DNA of 64,000 nucleotides, from NCBI RefSeq assembly GCF_025345565.1, contig NZ_CP054475.1, forward strand, positions 1,828,448-1,892,447, given 5' to 3'. The stretch comes from Thalassolituus hydrocarboniclasticus. GTDB lineage: Bacteria > Pseudomonadota > Gammaproteobacteria > Pseudomonadales > Oceanobacteraceae. Positions 38,480 to 47,983 of this stretch are shown here, one piece after another (positions within the stretch are counted from its first letter, which is position 1; every line of letters begins with the position of its first letter). The translations under genes were made by a program, and so were the position numbers. Under the pieces are notes generated by a model. The model did not search any database. It was given only the letters and a program-made list of their open reading frames with translations, and was not told where the DNA came from.

Positions 38480-39772
38480 TTACTCATCGGCGGAGGCCAA
38501 CCGGACACCGTTTTTACCAGCGTTCTTAACCTGATACATGGCTTTGTCGGCCTTATTAATCAGTGTTTTCAGATCCTGACCGTGCTGCGGATAAAGGGCG
38601 ATACCCACGCTGGCGCCGATTGTAATATTGCCTTGTTGGGTCGTTATGGGCTCTGCCAGAACGTTAATGATTTTCCCGGCAAAGAGGATGGCATCGTCGG
38701 CACTTTTTATATCAAGTTGCAGGGCGACAAATTCATCACCGCCAAAACGGGCAAGCAGATCGGAAGCACGCAGATTATCCTTCAGACGCTGTGCCACATT
38801 TTTCAGCACCTGATCGCCGGTTTCGTGGCCATAGCTGTCGTTGACGTTTTTAAAACCGTCGAGGTCGATGAACATAACGGCCAGTTTTTCTTTCATCCGC
38901 AGCGCATGAGTCAGCTGCGCGCTGGCCATATCCTGAAATAAATGTAAGGTCGGTAATCCGGTCAGTGCTTCGTAGTAGGCCATCTGTTGCAGTTTTTCCT
39001 GCGCGTCACGGGCATCCTGCAGGGCTTTATGCAGTGAGGTAACATCGTATTCCGACATCAGAATCAGAAAGTCACCACTCAGCGGATGGCGGGTAATGCG
39101 GATGTCCAGCGTATGGTCGCGCAGCCCGGCAGAGGTTTGCATGCGGTGCGTCCAGCGGCCTCCCTGTTCGGCGATGGCTTTTTCCAGACAGCGGGCGCCT
39201 TCTGCCGGGTCGGCAAAACGTGCGGAAAATTCCGTAATACCATCCGTCAGTGCCGCAGTATTAATCTGTTTATAGGCTTCAGTGGCCGCCGGATTTTCGA
39301 TCACCATGGCGCCGTCAAAGGTGAAGCTGGTGACCAGCACATTGGTGTAACGCATGGCTTCGACCAGCAAAAGATTTTCCGGTGTTTCGCCCAGATTCAC
39401 TTCTTCGTTGATGTAGGCAATGATGCCCCGATGTTTTTGCGGGCCGAGCAACACGGCGCGGTGCATCATATGCAGGGTTTTTGGCTTGCCGTTAGGGTAG
39501 GTGGTCCAGGGATCGATGGTCAGCCCCTGGCGGGCCGCCAGTTCGAAGGTCTGTGCGGTGCGGTCTTTGGCCCCCTGGGTGTCACCGGACAGATCTTTAT
39601 TAATCAGGTCATCGACGGTCTTCAGGCCCCAGAAATCAATGGCCGCCTGATTGCCCCACCACCAGCCGTGACGGTCGAGATCAAAAATCCAGACAACATT
39701 AGGGATCAGCTCATACAGGCGCAGTTCGTCGCGACTCTGAATATGCACCAGATGGCTGTAGCTGTTTTCCAT
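38480..39772 (-). CDS. PAS-GGDEF diguanylate cyclase
   Basis: 430 residues, no membrane helix. Two PAS-like sensor regions lie at about residues 15-125 (ELIPNVVWIFDLDRHGWWWG) and 140-250. A helical linker (ALQDARDAQEKLQQMAYYEA) leads into the GGDEF domain. The GGDEF motif is exact at 344-348, and an RASD inhibitory site (RxxD, 335-338) is five residues before it. Substrate Asp residues are in FIDLDGFKNVND. It should make c-di-GMP with product feedback, controlled by a cytoplasmic signal. It is the second c-di-GMP gene in the window. Confidence 0.92.
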   Translation of the reverse strand: MENSYSHLVHIQSRDELRLYELIPNVVWIFDLDRHGWWWGNQAAIDFWGLKTVDDLINKDLSGDTQGAKDRTAQTFELAARQGLTIDPWTTYPNGKPKTLHMMHRAVLLGPQKHRGIIAYINEEVNLGETPENLLLVEAMRYTNVLVTSFTFDGAMVIENPAATEAYKQINTAALTDGITEFSARFADPAEGARCLEKAIAEQGGRWTHRMQTSAGLRDHTLDIRITRHPLSGDFLILMSEYDVTSLHKALQDARDAQEKLQQMAYYEALTGLPTLHLFQDMASAQLTHALRMKEKLAVMFIDLDGFKNVNDSYGHETGDQVLKNVAQRLKDNLRASDLLARFGGDEFVALQLDIKSADDAILFAGKIINVLAEPITTQQGNITIGASVGIALYPQHGQDLKTLINKADKAMYQVKNAGKNGVRLASADE

Positions 39773-39866
39773 TCAACGGGTCCTGTGTTGTTTTGCTTAT
39801 GCTCTTTTATCTTCAAACTTTAGCATTGGTTATCGCGGCCTGAAGACCCGGCGCTGTCTTTCTGCA

Positions 39867-41162
39867 TTATTCGTTGCGGTTGTTGCCATTCAGCCAGCTG
39901 CAGACACCGTCACCGGCGTGTTTACCGCTGGCAAAACAGGCCGTTAATAAATAGCCGCCGGTCGGTGCTTCCCAGTCGAGCATTTCCCCGGCAACAAAGA
40001 CACCGGGCAGGGCTTTCAGCATTAAATGCTCATTCACGGATGTCTGGGTAATGCCGCCAGCGCTGCTGATGGCTTCGGCGATTGGCCGTGTGGCGGTTGG
40101 GCAGGGCAACGGCATGGATTTTAACGCGCCGGCGACGGCCTGATGATCGTGCAGATCAAGCTCCGGGCAGCACTCTTTCAGTAGTGCATTGGTGATTGCC
40201 GGCAGATTCAGTTTTTTACGCAGCACGTTGGCGAAGCTCATGCCTTTACGTGGTTGTTGCAGCTTGCTGAGGATCTGTTCATAGCTGTTCTGTGGCAGCC
40301 AGTCGAGCCAGAGTTGCGCGGGCTGATTGGCATGCTTCTCTGCTTGCTTGCTCAGCATCAGGTCGCGCAGCGGGGCGCTCAGGGCATACACGAGACTGCC
40401 TTCGATACCGTACTGACTGACGATAAATTCGCCTTTACGGCACCATGGCTGGCCATGGATATCGGTCAGCGACAGGGCAATATTTTTCAGCGGCGTACCG
40501 GCAAAACGCTCACGGATATACTCGCTCCAGGGCAATTCGAAACCACAGTTGCTGGGCAATAATGGCGCGACATCAACGCCTTGCTGTGTCAGCAGATTAC
40601 ACCACTGACCGTCGGAGCCAAGACGCGGCCAGCTGGCGCCGCCTAAGGCCAGAACCACAGCATCGAACTGCTCGCGCTTGTCGCCGTCAGGCGTGCTGAA
40701 ACACCAGATTTGTTTGCCGTTTTCCATTTGCCAGCCCTGCCAGCGATGACGCGGATGAATACTGACGCCCTGGCTGCGCAGACGGTGCAGCCAGGCGCGC
40801 AACAGCGGAGCGGCTTTCATATCTTTGGGAAACACGCGGTTGGAGGTGCCGATAAAGGTTTCAATACCCAGCTCATGAATCCAGCTGCGCAGATTATCCG
40901 GAGTGAAACCATCCAGCATCGGTCGCAGCCAGTGGCTGGCGTTGCCATAACGCTTGACAAAATCCGCGTAATCTTCGGCGTGGGTAATGTTCATACCGCC
41001 AACACCGGCGAGCAGAAATTTGCGCGCCACACTCGGCATAGCATCAAACACCTCAACGGCCAGACCCTGGCGGGCTATGCGTTCGGCGGCCATCAGACCG
41101 GCGGGGCCTGCACCAATAACAGCAATGCGCGGTGAGGCAGAAGAGGAAATGTTGATGCTCAT
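39867..41162 (-). CDS. HI0933/YhiN-like flavoprotein (TIGR03862-type)
   Basis: 431 residues. The N-terminal FAD-binding loop is IAVIGAGPAGLMAAERIARQ, and the C-terminal GEMLDWEAPTGGYLLTACF with ASGKHAG closes the FAD site. VARKFLLAGVGGMNITH is typical of the HI0933/BaiN group of NAD(P)/FAD oxidoreductases. The reaction is unknown in most members. It stands between the cyclase gene and mtgA, all on the minus strand with gaps of 85-95 nt. Confidence 0.87.
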   Translation of the reverse strand: MSINISSSASPRIAVIGAGPAGLMAAERIARQGLAVEVFDAMPSVARKFLLAGVGGMNITHAEDYADFVKRYGNASHWLRPMLDGFTPDNLRSWIHELGIETFIGTSNRVFPKDMKAAPLLRAWLHRLRSQGVSIHPRHRWQGWQMENGKQIWCFSTPDGDKREQFDAVVLALGGASWPRLGSDGQWCNLLTQQGVDVAPLLPSNCGFELPWSEYIRERFAGTPLKNIALSLTDIHGQPWCRKGEFIVSQYGIEGSLVYALSAPLRDLMLSKQAEKHANQPAQLWLDWLPQNSYEQILSKLQQPRKGMSFANVLRKKLNLPAITNALLKECCPELDLHDHQAVAGALKSMPLPCPTATRPIAEAISSAGGITQTSVNEHLMLKALPGVFVAGEMLDWEAPTGGYLLTACFASGKHAGDGVCSWLNGNNRNE

Positions 41163-41247
41163 GATTGTCCGGACTGTTTGGGCGGGCAGAAAAACCGGCA
41201 GTTTATCACGTCTTTATCCGTGTGGCGGATTGCTGCCTGAGTCTGAA

Positions 41248-42066
41248 TCAGCTGTCCGGTAAGCCGGAATAGCGCCAGCGGCTGAATGCTTCATATTGCT
41301 CGCTGCTGATGTAATCCTTAAAGCGCATATCGCGCAGAATACGCTGCATTTTTTTACGCAGGCTTGGAGACCAGTTGCCGTTCTGCACCAGTGTGTAGTG
41401 ATAGCGCCGTGGCGATGGCAGCAGCAGGGCCAGAAAAGCGCCTTCGGCAGCGTTAAGCCCGGCGGCGGGTTTGCGGAAATAGTAATGGCTGGCGGCAGCG
41501 ATGCCATACAGATTAGGGCCGAATTCGGCCATATTCAGGTACAGCTCCAGAATCTGGTTTTTGCTCAGCGCCTGTTCCAGATGGCGGGTAGCAACCAACT
41601 CCTGAAATTTGCGCGTCAGGGTTTTCTGATTGTCGAAAAACAGGTTTTTAGTGGTCTGCTGGCTGATGGTGCTGGCGCCGTATTTCCATTCGCGCTGTTT
41701 GATGTTCTCGCCCAGAGCGGCGAGCAGGGCGTCATAATCGATGCCCTGGTGACTGAAAAAATCGGCATCCTCGCTCAGTACCACGGCATACACCAGATTG
41801 CGGCTGATGGCATCCAGTGGCAGCCATTGCGGGCTAATGACATCAATGCCGCTGGCCTGATCCAGACGTTGTTCTGTGCGCTTGATGGCCTGCTGTTGCA
41901 GGCTGTTCATAGTCAGCTGCGCAGCGTCCGGTACATCCTGCAGCAGCCAATTAAGCCAGGCGACAGCCGATAACAGCAACAGCCAGAACAGCGCTCCGGT
42001 CAGCAACAATAACCGGGTAAGCCAGCGGCGCGGATAGTTAAGCCAGTGAGTCAGCGGATACGGCAA
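41248..42066 (-). CDS. mtgA: Monofunctional biosynthetic peptidoglycan transglycosylase
   Basis: 272 residues (E. coli 242). One N-terminal membrane helix (LLLLTGALFWLLLLSAVAWL) anchors a GT51 domain. The catalytic Glu is in VVLSEDADFFSHQGID; KYGASTISQQTTKNLF and LEQALSKNQILELYLNMAEF are the other GT51 motifs. It polymerises lipid II into glycan strands on the outer face of the inner membrane. There is no transpeptidase domain. The C-terminal part is somewhat longer than in E. coli. Confidence 0.95.
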   Translation of the reverse strand: MPYPLTHWLNYPRRWLTRLLLLTGALFWLLLLSAVAWLNWLLQDVPDAAQLTMNSLQQQAIKRTEQRLDQASGIDVISPQWLPLDAISRNLVYAVVLSEDADFFSHQGIDYDALLAALGENIKQREWKYGASTISQQTTKNLFFDNQKTLTRKFQELVATRHLEQALSKNQILELYLNMAEFGPNLYGIAAASHYYFRKPAAGLNAAEGAFLALLLPSPRRYHYTLVQNGNWSPSLRKKMQRILRDMRFKDYISSEQYEAFSRWRYSGLPDS

Positions 42067-42120
42067 CCTGAATGCTCCTGTGGTCGGATGTCAGGGGTCA
42101 TCGCCGTAACCGCGGCGCCT

Positions 42121-43500
42121 TCAGGCGCCGTTCGTCTGGGTTGCAGATGAAACCTCAGGACGGGTGTCGGGACGATGACTGACCCTGTACAAACGATAGC
42201 CCAATGCGACGGCGGCAGCGCTTAATCCGACCACCAGACCGGTCCAGAAACCTTCGGCTCCCATGCTCATCCGCTCACCGAAGGCCAGCCAGTAACCAAG
42301 GCCAAGGCCGATCAGCCAGTACGCAACAAAGGTAATCAGCATCACGGCGACGGTATCTTTATACCCGCGCAGAGCACCGGCTGCTGCGACCTGGATCGCA
42401 TCCGACAACTGGAACACCGCGGCAAACAACAGCAGGCCAGCGGCGGTAGAGACTACGGCCGGGTCTGGCGAGTAGAGGCGGGCGATACTGGCGGCAAACA
42501 GCACCATCACGCTGGCGTTAAACATCGAAATTCCAAGGTTCAGACCGATGCCAATCCAGGCGGTGCGCCGTGCCAGAACATACTGGCCGGAGCCCAGCCA
42601 GTGGCCCACGCGTACGGTTAAGGCCATGCCCAGGCTGAGCGGAATCATAAAGGTCAGCGACGACAGGTTCAGCGCCACCTGATGGCCGGCAACAATGGTC
42701 GGGCCCAGTTCGGTCAGGAACAGGGCGATCACGGAGAACAGGCTGACTTCAAAGAAAATCGCTACGCCAATGGGGACGCCAATCTGCAGCATTTCTTTTA
42801 CCTGAGCCTTCACCGGGCGCAGCACATGGCGCCACAGAGGGTATTCTGCCGGTAAGCGCTTTTTACGGGTGTTGCGTGCCATGGCGATGGCCATACCGGC
42901 AAAGATCAGGCTGGAACCGATACCACAGCCAACGCCACCCAGTTCCGGCATGCCAAACAGGCCGTAAACAAAAATGGCATTAACCGGTACGTTCATCAGC
43001 AAGCCGGTCAGCATGATGCGGGTGACCTGCCCCGGCTCGTTCAGTGCTTCGGCGTAAAAACGGTAGGCCAGAAAAACGCCTGCGCCGGGCATACCAAAGG
43101 CAATCGCCAGAGTGTATTCCGCGGCAATACGCGCAGTAACCGGATCATCCACCAGCCGCGGCAGGGCGGAAGCGCCGGCTCCGAGCAGCAGGCCCGCCAG
43201 ACTGCCCAGTACAATTCCCACCCACAGTGCCGCGGCCAGCAGGTTGGGCAGTTCGTCGTTACGGCGGGCGGCGTTCAGGCCGGAAGCCAGTGGCGACAAT
43301 GCCACCAGTACACCGGCGAGAAACAGCCAGGTGGGCAGCCACAGGCTGGTGCCAATGGCGACGGCGGCCAGATCGCGGGTGCTGACATAGCCGGACATCA
43401 GGGTGTCAACGGTGCCCATGCCGATCTGCGCCAGCTGGGTCGCCAGAATAGGAAAAGTCAGTTTAAGCAGGGCTCTTATTTCTTGAGCTTTGAACGTCAT
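42121..43500 (-). CDS. norM: MATE-family efflux transporter (NorM-like)
   Basis: 459 residues from ATG 43500 (MTFKAQEIRALLKLTFPIL), the usual length (E. coli 457). An in-frame ATG 27 codons upstream would add a polar leader unlike the family. About twelve membrane helices in two halves. QIGMGTVDTLMSGYVSTRDL is the N-half signature, and VALNLSSLTFMIPLSLGMAL belongs to the C-half. NorM pumps export cationic drugs in exchange for Na+ or H+. It is divergent from epmC across 166 nt. Confidence 0.92.
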   Translation of the reverse strand: MTFKAQEIRALLKLTFPILATQLAQIGMGTVDTLMSGYVSTRDLAAVAIGTSLWLPTWLFLAGVLVALSPLASGLNAARRNDELPNLLAAALWVGIVLGSLAGLLLGAGASALPRLVDDPVTARIAAEYTLAIAFGMPGAGVFLAYRFYAEALNEPGQVTRIMLTGLLMNVPVNAIFVYGLFGMPELGGVGCGIGSSLIFAGMAIAMARNTRKKRLPAEYPLWRHVLRPVKAQVKEMLQIGVPIGVAIFFEVSLFSVIALFLTELGPTIVAGHQVALNLSSLTFMIPLSLGMALTVRVGHWLGSGQYVLARRTAWIGIGLNLGISMFNASVMVLFAASIARLYSPDPAVVSTAAGLLLFAAVFQLSDAIQVAAAGALRGYKDTVAVMLITFVAYWLIGLGLGYWLAFGERMSMGAEGFWTGLVVGLSAAAVALGYRLYRVSHRPDTRPEVSSATQTNGA

Positions 43501-43666
43501 GCCGGTAGTGTCCGTGCGCAGCTCAGGGTTCTGAGCAGGCAATAGGGTCGCAGGGGACAACAGCGCTGGCTGCGAATACAAAAATGCACTGTTGAGAAGC
43601 TGCGCATTTTGCCCTGAAAGCGCGATGCAGACCAGTGTTGTTCTGTGAATACATTGTTATTGGTTT

Positions 43667-44221
43667 ATGACGATTCCACTCGATATCAACGATCTGATGC
43701 GGCTGTTTAACGGTCTGTTTCAGGAGACAGAAAATACCCTGCTGGTTGCCGGTGGCGACGAACCGGTCTATCTGCCGGCCGATGACCAGCATGCGCAGCA
43801 CCGGCTGATCTTTGCCCATGGTTTTTATGAGTCCGCCCTGCATGAAATCAGCCACTGGTGTATCGCCGGGCCGGAGCGGCGCAAACAGGTCGATTTTGGC
43901 TATTGGTATGAACCGGATGGCCGCAGCGCACAGCAGCAGCGCGCCTTCGAACAGGTGGAGGTAAAACCTCAGGCGGTGGAGTGGATTCTGTCGGAGGCCT
44001 GTGGCCGGCGCTTTTATGTCAGCACCGACAACCTGAATGGTGATCCTGCCGCGGTCGAAGCGGGGCTGGCGCGTTTTCGCCAGGCCGTCTGGGTCCAGGC
44101 CTGCCATTACCTGGAGCATGGCCTGCCACCACGGGCAGAAGTATTAAAAAAGGCGCTGTTAGATTATTATCAGCGCCAGTCACTATTTGGTGTGCACTTG
44201 TTTGCACCGGAACGAATTTAG
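43667..44221 (+). CDS. epmC: Elongation factor P hydroxylase
   Basis: 184 residues (E. coli 182, formerly YfcM). It hydroxylates the beta-lysyl-lysine of EF-P, the last step in the EpmA-EpmB-EpmC modification. The metal-binding motif HEISHW is visible in YESALHEISHWCIAGPERR. VDFGYWYEPDGRSAQQQRAF is a family signature. epmA, epmB and efp are not in the window. The rhlB-like gene follows after 14 nt. Confidence 0.93.
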   Translation: MTIPLDINDLMRLFNGLFQETENTLLVAGGDEPVYLPADDQHAQHRLIFAHGFYESALHEISHWCIAGPERRKQVDFGYWYEPDGRSAQQQRAFEQVEVKPQAVEWILSEACGRRFYVSTDNLNGDPAAVEAGLARFRQAVWVQACHYLEHGLPPRAEVLKKALLDYYQRQSLFGVHLFAPERI

Positions 44222-44235
44222 AAGCGGAGTAGCTT

Positions 44236-45693
44236 TTGTTAAAGAAATTTTTGCAGGCCGTAACCGGTAAGAAACAACCGGCCGGAAAACAGGGATCGGG
44301 CAGTAAGCCCGCAACGCAGGGCCGGGGGGCGAAAAAGCCCGCGGACCTCAGCGCAAAAGACAATAAAAACGCCAAGCGTGGCGGTAAAAAAAGCAATCAG
44401 CCAGCCAAAGATACTCATCAGCCGGCCCATCAGCCCCATCATGCTGGTCAGGCGGACAATAAAAAGTCCCAGAAGCGCGGCAAACAGGATCAGCAGCGCC
44501 CGGCCATTGATGATACGCCATGGTCTATTGATGACTTCAAAGTAGAAGCTGATCCGGCTAAAACCCGTTTCCACGATCTGGATCTGCCGGATTCTGTGAT
44601 GCGCGGCATTCATGCGCTGGGCTTCCAGTACTGCACCCCGATTCAGGCAGAAAGTCTGCCAGCAGCACTGCGTGGCCGCGATACCATTGGTCAGGCGCAG
44701 ACCGGTACCGGTAAATCGGCGGCGTTTCTGCTCACCATTCTCAACCGTTTGCTCACCGTTAAGCCGGAAGAGCGTTTTGCCAGCGAACCCCGTGCCCTGG
44801 TGATCGCGCCGACCCGTGAACTGGTAATGCAGATCGGTAAAGACGCAGAAGGTCTGGCGAAGTACACCGGACTGAACGTTGTTACCATCGTTGGTGGTAT
44901 GGACTACGAGAAGCAACGCGCACAGCTGCGCAATCATGTGGTCGATGTTCTGGTGGCCACGCCGGGTCGTCTGATTGACTTTATGCGCAGTCAGGATGTG
45001 TTCCTCGACCAGGTCGAAGTGCTGGTGCTGGATGAAGCCGACCGTATGCTGGATATGGGCTTTATTCCGGATGTGCGCCGTATTGTGCGCGCTACGCCAA
45101 CCAAAGATCAGCGTCAGACGCTGCTGTACTCCGCCACCTTCAACTACGATGTACGCATCCTGATCGATCAGTGGACCACCGACCCGCTGGAAGTGGTGAT
45201 CGAGCCTGAACAGGTCGCGACCGACCGGGTGGAACAACGCTGCTATCTGGTTGCTGAGAGCGACAAATACAAACAACTGGAACGGGTTCTGGCCGACGAA
45301 AAACCGGAGCGTTGTATTATCTTCGCCAATCGTCGTGACCTGACCCGTAACCTGTGTGACAAACTCAACAAAAACGGCCATGTGGCGGTGCTGTTGTCGG
45401 GTGAAGTGGCGCAGGAAAAGCGTATCCGCACGCTGGAACGTTTCCGTTCCGGTCACGTCCGCATTCTGGTGGCAACGGACGTTGCTGGCCGCGGTATTCA
45501 CGTTGACGGCGTCAGCCATGTGATCAACTACACCCTGCCGGAAGATCCGGAAGACTACGTACACCGTATCGGTCGTACCGGGCGTGCCGGGGCAAAAGGG
45601 GTGTCGGTCAGCTTTATTTCCGAAGACGATGCGTTCGTACTGCCGGATCTGGAGAAATATCTGGGTACCAAGCTGGAACTGACTCAGCCCTGA
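44236..45693 (+). CDS. rhlB: DEAD-box ATP-dependent RNA helicase, RhlB-like
   Basis: 485 residues from TTG 44236, with GGAG (44226-44229) 6 nt upstream and no nearby ATG. A basic, Lys/Gln/Pro-rich N-terminal extension of about 85 residues precedes the helicase core. Motifs are Q ([13 protein letters not shown]), I ([11 protein letters not shown]), Ia (PTRELVMQI), II (VLDEADRML), III (YSATF), V (ATDVAGRGI) and VI ([10 protein letters not shown]). In E. coli RhlB serves the RNA degradosome. Pseudomonad RhlB has a similar N-terminal extension. A 9-bp hairpin without T run (45704-45726) follows. Confidence 0.88.
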   Translation: MLKKFLQAVTGKKQPAGKQGSGSKPATQGRGAKKPADLSAKDNKNAKRGGKKSNQPAKDTHQPAHQPHHAGQADNKKSQKRGKQDQQRPAIDDTPWSIDDFKVEADPAKTRFHDLDLPDSVMRGIHALGFQYCTPIQAESLPAALRGRDTIGQAQTGTGKSAAFLLTILNRLLTVKPEERFASEPRALVIAPTRELVMQIGKDAEGLAKYTGLNVVTIVGGMDYEKQRAQLRNHVVDVLVATPGRLIDFMRSQDVFLDQVEVLVLDEADRMLDMGFIPDVRRIVRATPTKDQRQTLLYSATFNYDVRILIDQWTTDPLEVVIEPEQVATDRVEQRCYLVAESDKYKQLERVLADEKPERCIIFANRRDLTRNLCDKLNKNGHVAVLLSGEVAQEKRIRTLERFRSGHVRILVATDVAGRGIHVDGVSHVINYTLPEDPEDYVHRIGRTGRAGAKGVSVSFISEDDAFVLPDLEKYLGTKLELTQP

Positions 45694-45762
45694 GGCTGCA
45701 AGGCCCTGCCGCCGGATGCGGCAGGGTGAGTGAAACCGTTACTGAACAGGAGTTGCTGACGG

Positions 45763-46338
45763 ATGCCATCGCCGTTTACCCACTTGTTCCGCCTTATCCG
45801 CAGCTGTTCTTTCTGCCTGTTGCAGAGTGGAATACTGCTTCTGCCTTTGTTAAACGTGTTGTCTGTACAGGCCGCCGATTCGTCTGCTGCCGTAATGCCG
45901 CAGGCCGGCAAGCACGCGGATGCTGCTCAGGTCTCGCCGGAGTGGGTCGAGCGTTATCTCTATACCCGCAACTCGGCCTTACTCGACGACAGTTTTAACG
46001 ACCATGTAATGTCGTTCTATTTTTTCGGCCGCGTCGGTGAGCGTACCCTGATTGGACTCGAGCGGGTACGTGGTGATGATTACGAGCAGTTTTTCAGTTT
46101 GCTGGTATTCGAAGGAGAGGAGTTGCTGGGCTATTACCGCAACGTACTGAGTTTTCCATCCGGTGTTGCCGATAACGGCGATGTGCAGTTTCCACGTGGG
46201 GTAAATGCTCATCTGCAGGGTAATGAGCTGGAGCTGAGTATTTCGGCGTCAGAATTTACAGGCTTGTGTCAGCGTTTGCGGGGGGCTCAGGCTGAGCAGG
46301 ACCTGTGTGTGCCCTGGACTTCTGTTCGTTCGCAATAA
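45763..46338 (+). CDS. Hypothetical exported protein
   Basis: 191 residues with a signal peptide (HLFRLIRSCSFCLLQSGILL then LLNVLSVQAADSS, likely cut after VQA). I recognise no family for the mature part. It has alternating beta-like segments (VMSFYFFGRVGERTLIGLER, EELLGYYRNVLSFPSGV) and two Cys near the end that could form a disulfide (GLCQRLRG, DLCVPW). The ribosome site is weak. Its last 83 nt overlap the tail of the convergent hydrolase gene, which is unusual. Confidence 0.65.
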   Translation: MPSPFTHLFRLIRSCSFCLLQSGILLLPLLNVLSVQAADSSAAVMPQAGKHADAAQVSPEWVERYLYTRNSALLDDSFNDHVMSFYFFGRVGERTLIGLERVRGDDYEQFFSLLVFEGEELLGYYRNVLSFPSGVADNGDVQFPRGVNAHLQGNELELSISASEFTGLCQRLRGAQAEQDLCVPWTSVRSQ

Positions 46339-47113
46339 TTTTCTGAATCAGCCAGTCCGGATCATCCATCGGCAGGTCGTGCCCCGCTCTGGGATGACTG
46401 AGCAGGTTTTTCTGCCAGTGTTCGGCAATGCGGCGGGTGCAGGCTGCATCCACCAGACGGTCGGCCAGACTGTTATAGAAAAACGTTTCTTCCAGCGGCG
46501 CCTGTTTGGGACCACGGAAATGGCTGGCGGCCAGTAACTGGGCCAGGCCGTTGCGTAATGACAGCGGATGGGCGGCAGCATAATCACACCAGAGCGGCAG
46601 CAGGCATTCGCTGTCTTTCATATTCAGCGTCCACCGCAGAATGGCGGCTTCAAGCTTATCTGAACTGCGTAACCCGCGCAGAAATCCTAATAATGGCCGG
46701 ATTTTCATCCGCTGCCAGGGCGTCGAAAAATTACTGAAGCTGGTATTGATCAGATGCAGGCGGGCGACTTCCTGCGGATAGCAGCGTGCCCATTCGCTGG
46801 CGATCATAGCGCCCATCGAAATGGCGACAAGAACCCGCGGGCGGTTGTCATCCGGGCTGAGTTTCTGCACCTGGTGGCGGATATCAAGCATCATATTATG
46901 AATGCTGAAAGGGGTTTTATCGCGGAAGCGCTCGCCATTACCAGCCAGCTCCGGCAGCAGTAATGCCGATGGTGCCAGTTGCTGCTGTTGTAATTGGCTG
47001 AGCAACTGGTCGGGAAAGGCACCCCAGTGAAAGCGGCTGCGGATCAGGCCGCGGATCAGTACCCATTCGGGCTGGTTGTGGTGTTGATTGTTCTGCTGAG
47101 CATCCATGCGCAT
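46256..47113 (-). CDS. Alpha/beta hydrolase
   Basis: 285 residues. The core alpha/beta fold shows the nucleophile elbow in VAISMGAMIASEWARCYP (G-x-S-x-G variant I-S-M-G) and the catalytic His in SHPRAGHDLPMDD. The early strand WVLIRGLIRSRFHWGAFP supplies the oxyanion region. Substrate unknown. It follows the TorF-type gene by 17 nt on the same strand. Its polar C-terminal tail (AHTGPAQPEPPANADTSL) is what overlaps the convergent hypothetical gene. Confidence 0.82.
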   Translation of the reverse strand: MRMDAQQNNQHHNQPEWVLIRGLIRSRFHWGAFPDQLLSQLQQQQLAPSALLLPELAGNGERFRDKTPFSIHNMMLDIRHQVQKLSPDDNRPRVLVAISMGAMIASEWARCYPQEVARLHLINTSFSNFSTPWQRMKIRPLLGFLRGLRSSDKLEAAILRWTLNMKDSECLLPLWCDYAAAHPLSLRNGLAQLLAASHFRGPKQAPLEETFFYNSLADRLVDAACTRRIAEHWQKNLLSHPRAGHDLPMDDPDWLIQKIIANEQKSRAHTGPAQPEPPANADTSL

Positions 47114-47130
47114 ATCAGATATGTCCGCCG

Positions 47131-47838
47131 TTACCAGAGATCGAAGTAGCGGTGTACGCTGAACTGCAGTGTGGTGCCGGCATCATAAGCGGCACTGAGG
47201 TTGGTGCGGTCGATACTCAGGCGGTAATCGTAGGGACCGTAGCTGCGTTCAACGCCAACGCGCAGTTGCCAGTAATCGTCTTTACTGCCGCCAAAGTTGA
47301 AATCGTCATCGATTTCCAGATAACGGTGCTGGGCAGTAAAAAACTCAATCGAAAAGCTGTCAGTCTGAATGGTGTAACCAAGCTCCAGACTGCGTTTGGC
47401 AAATCCTGAATCCAGATAAGAATCGCTGTGACGCCAGCCCAGAGTCAGGGCATCGTCGACCAGCAGGCGCAGGGTACCTTCGCTGTAAGCCTGATCCTGA
47501 ATGCTGGCATCGCCGGCAAAGGTGTAACGGGTCGCGGAAATATCCATTGCAATACCATCACTCAGAGGCAGATACAGGCCAGCAAAAGCATCGTGCTCGT
47601 AGGTCGCATGATCAGCTTTACGATCCAGACCAGAAGACCACAGACCGGTGTAAAAACCACTGTCATGACGGAACGTCAGGCCGCCCTGCAGGGCCGCATT
47701 GCCACCGGTCTGACTGACACCATCACGAACGTATTCTGAGGTCAGACCCAGATTGGCGCTCAGTTCGGCATGGGCGGTGGTGGCTGCCAGCATCGTCAGA
47801 GCGGCAGAGGCAGTAAGCAGAGGGCGGAATACAGACAT
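47131..47838 (-). CDS. TorF-family outer-membrane beta-barrel protein
   Basis: 235 residues. The signal peptide is LLTASAALTMLAATTAHA, and the mature part starts ELSANLGLTSEYVRDGVSQT, the opening of the TorF putative porin family. Alternating aromatic beta-strands continue to a terminal strand ending FSVHRYFDLW with an aromatic last residue, as outer-membrane barrels have. Function is unknown. It precedes the alpha/beta hydrolase gene in one unit. The 145 nt upstream hold a 17-bp palindrome (GCCGGTGC-A-GCACCGGC, 47925-47941). Confidence 0.85.
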   Translation of the reverse strand: MSVFRPLLTASAALTMLAATTAHAELSANLGLTSEYVRDGVSQTGGNAALQGGLTFRHDSGFYTGLWSSGLDRKADHATYEHDAFAGLYLPLSDGIAMDISATRYTFAGDASIQDQAYSEGTLRLLVDDALTLGWRHSDSYLDSGFAKRSLELGYTIQTDSFSIEFFTAQHRYLEIDDDFNFGGSKDDYWQLRVGVERSYGPYDYRLSIDRTNLSAAYDAGTTLQFSVHRYFDLW

Positions 47839-47983
47839 GTGACTAGCGCTTTCCGTTAGTGATCAGATAAAGGCCGCTATCATACGATGTTTCGGCGGCG
47901 CTGTGATGTGTTTGTCGTGTTTTTGCCGGTGCAGCACCGGCCGGGCGTCATTTCGGGCAAGTCCCCGGGCTGAAAGTTCCGTT

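Noticed and set aside
44239-45564. 441-codon open frame on the minus strand under the helicase gene
   Set aside because: It is opposite the clear DEAD-box gene, and its composition (Phe, His, Gln, Thr rich) is that of a complementary-strand shadow.
45704-45726. Strong CCCTGCCGC/GCGGCAGGG hairpin after the helicase gene as a terminator
   Set aside because: No T run follows, so intrinsic termination is not supported; it may protect the mRNA end.
47925-47941. 17-bp palindrome GCCGGTGC-A-GCACCGGC as a terminator of the M14 gene
   Set aside because: On the minus strand it is followed by A's, not T's; the stem-loop over the stop codon is equally without a T run.
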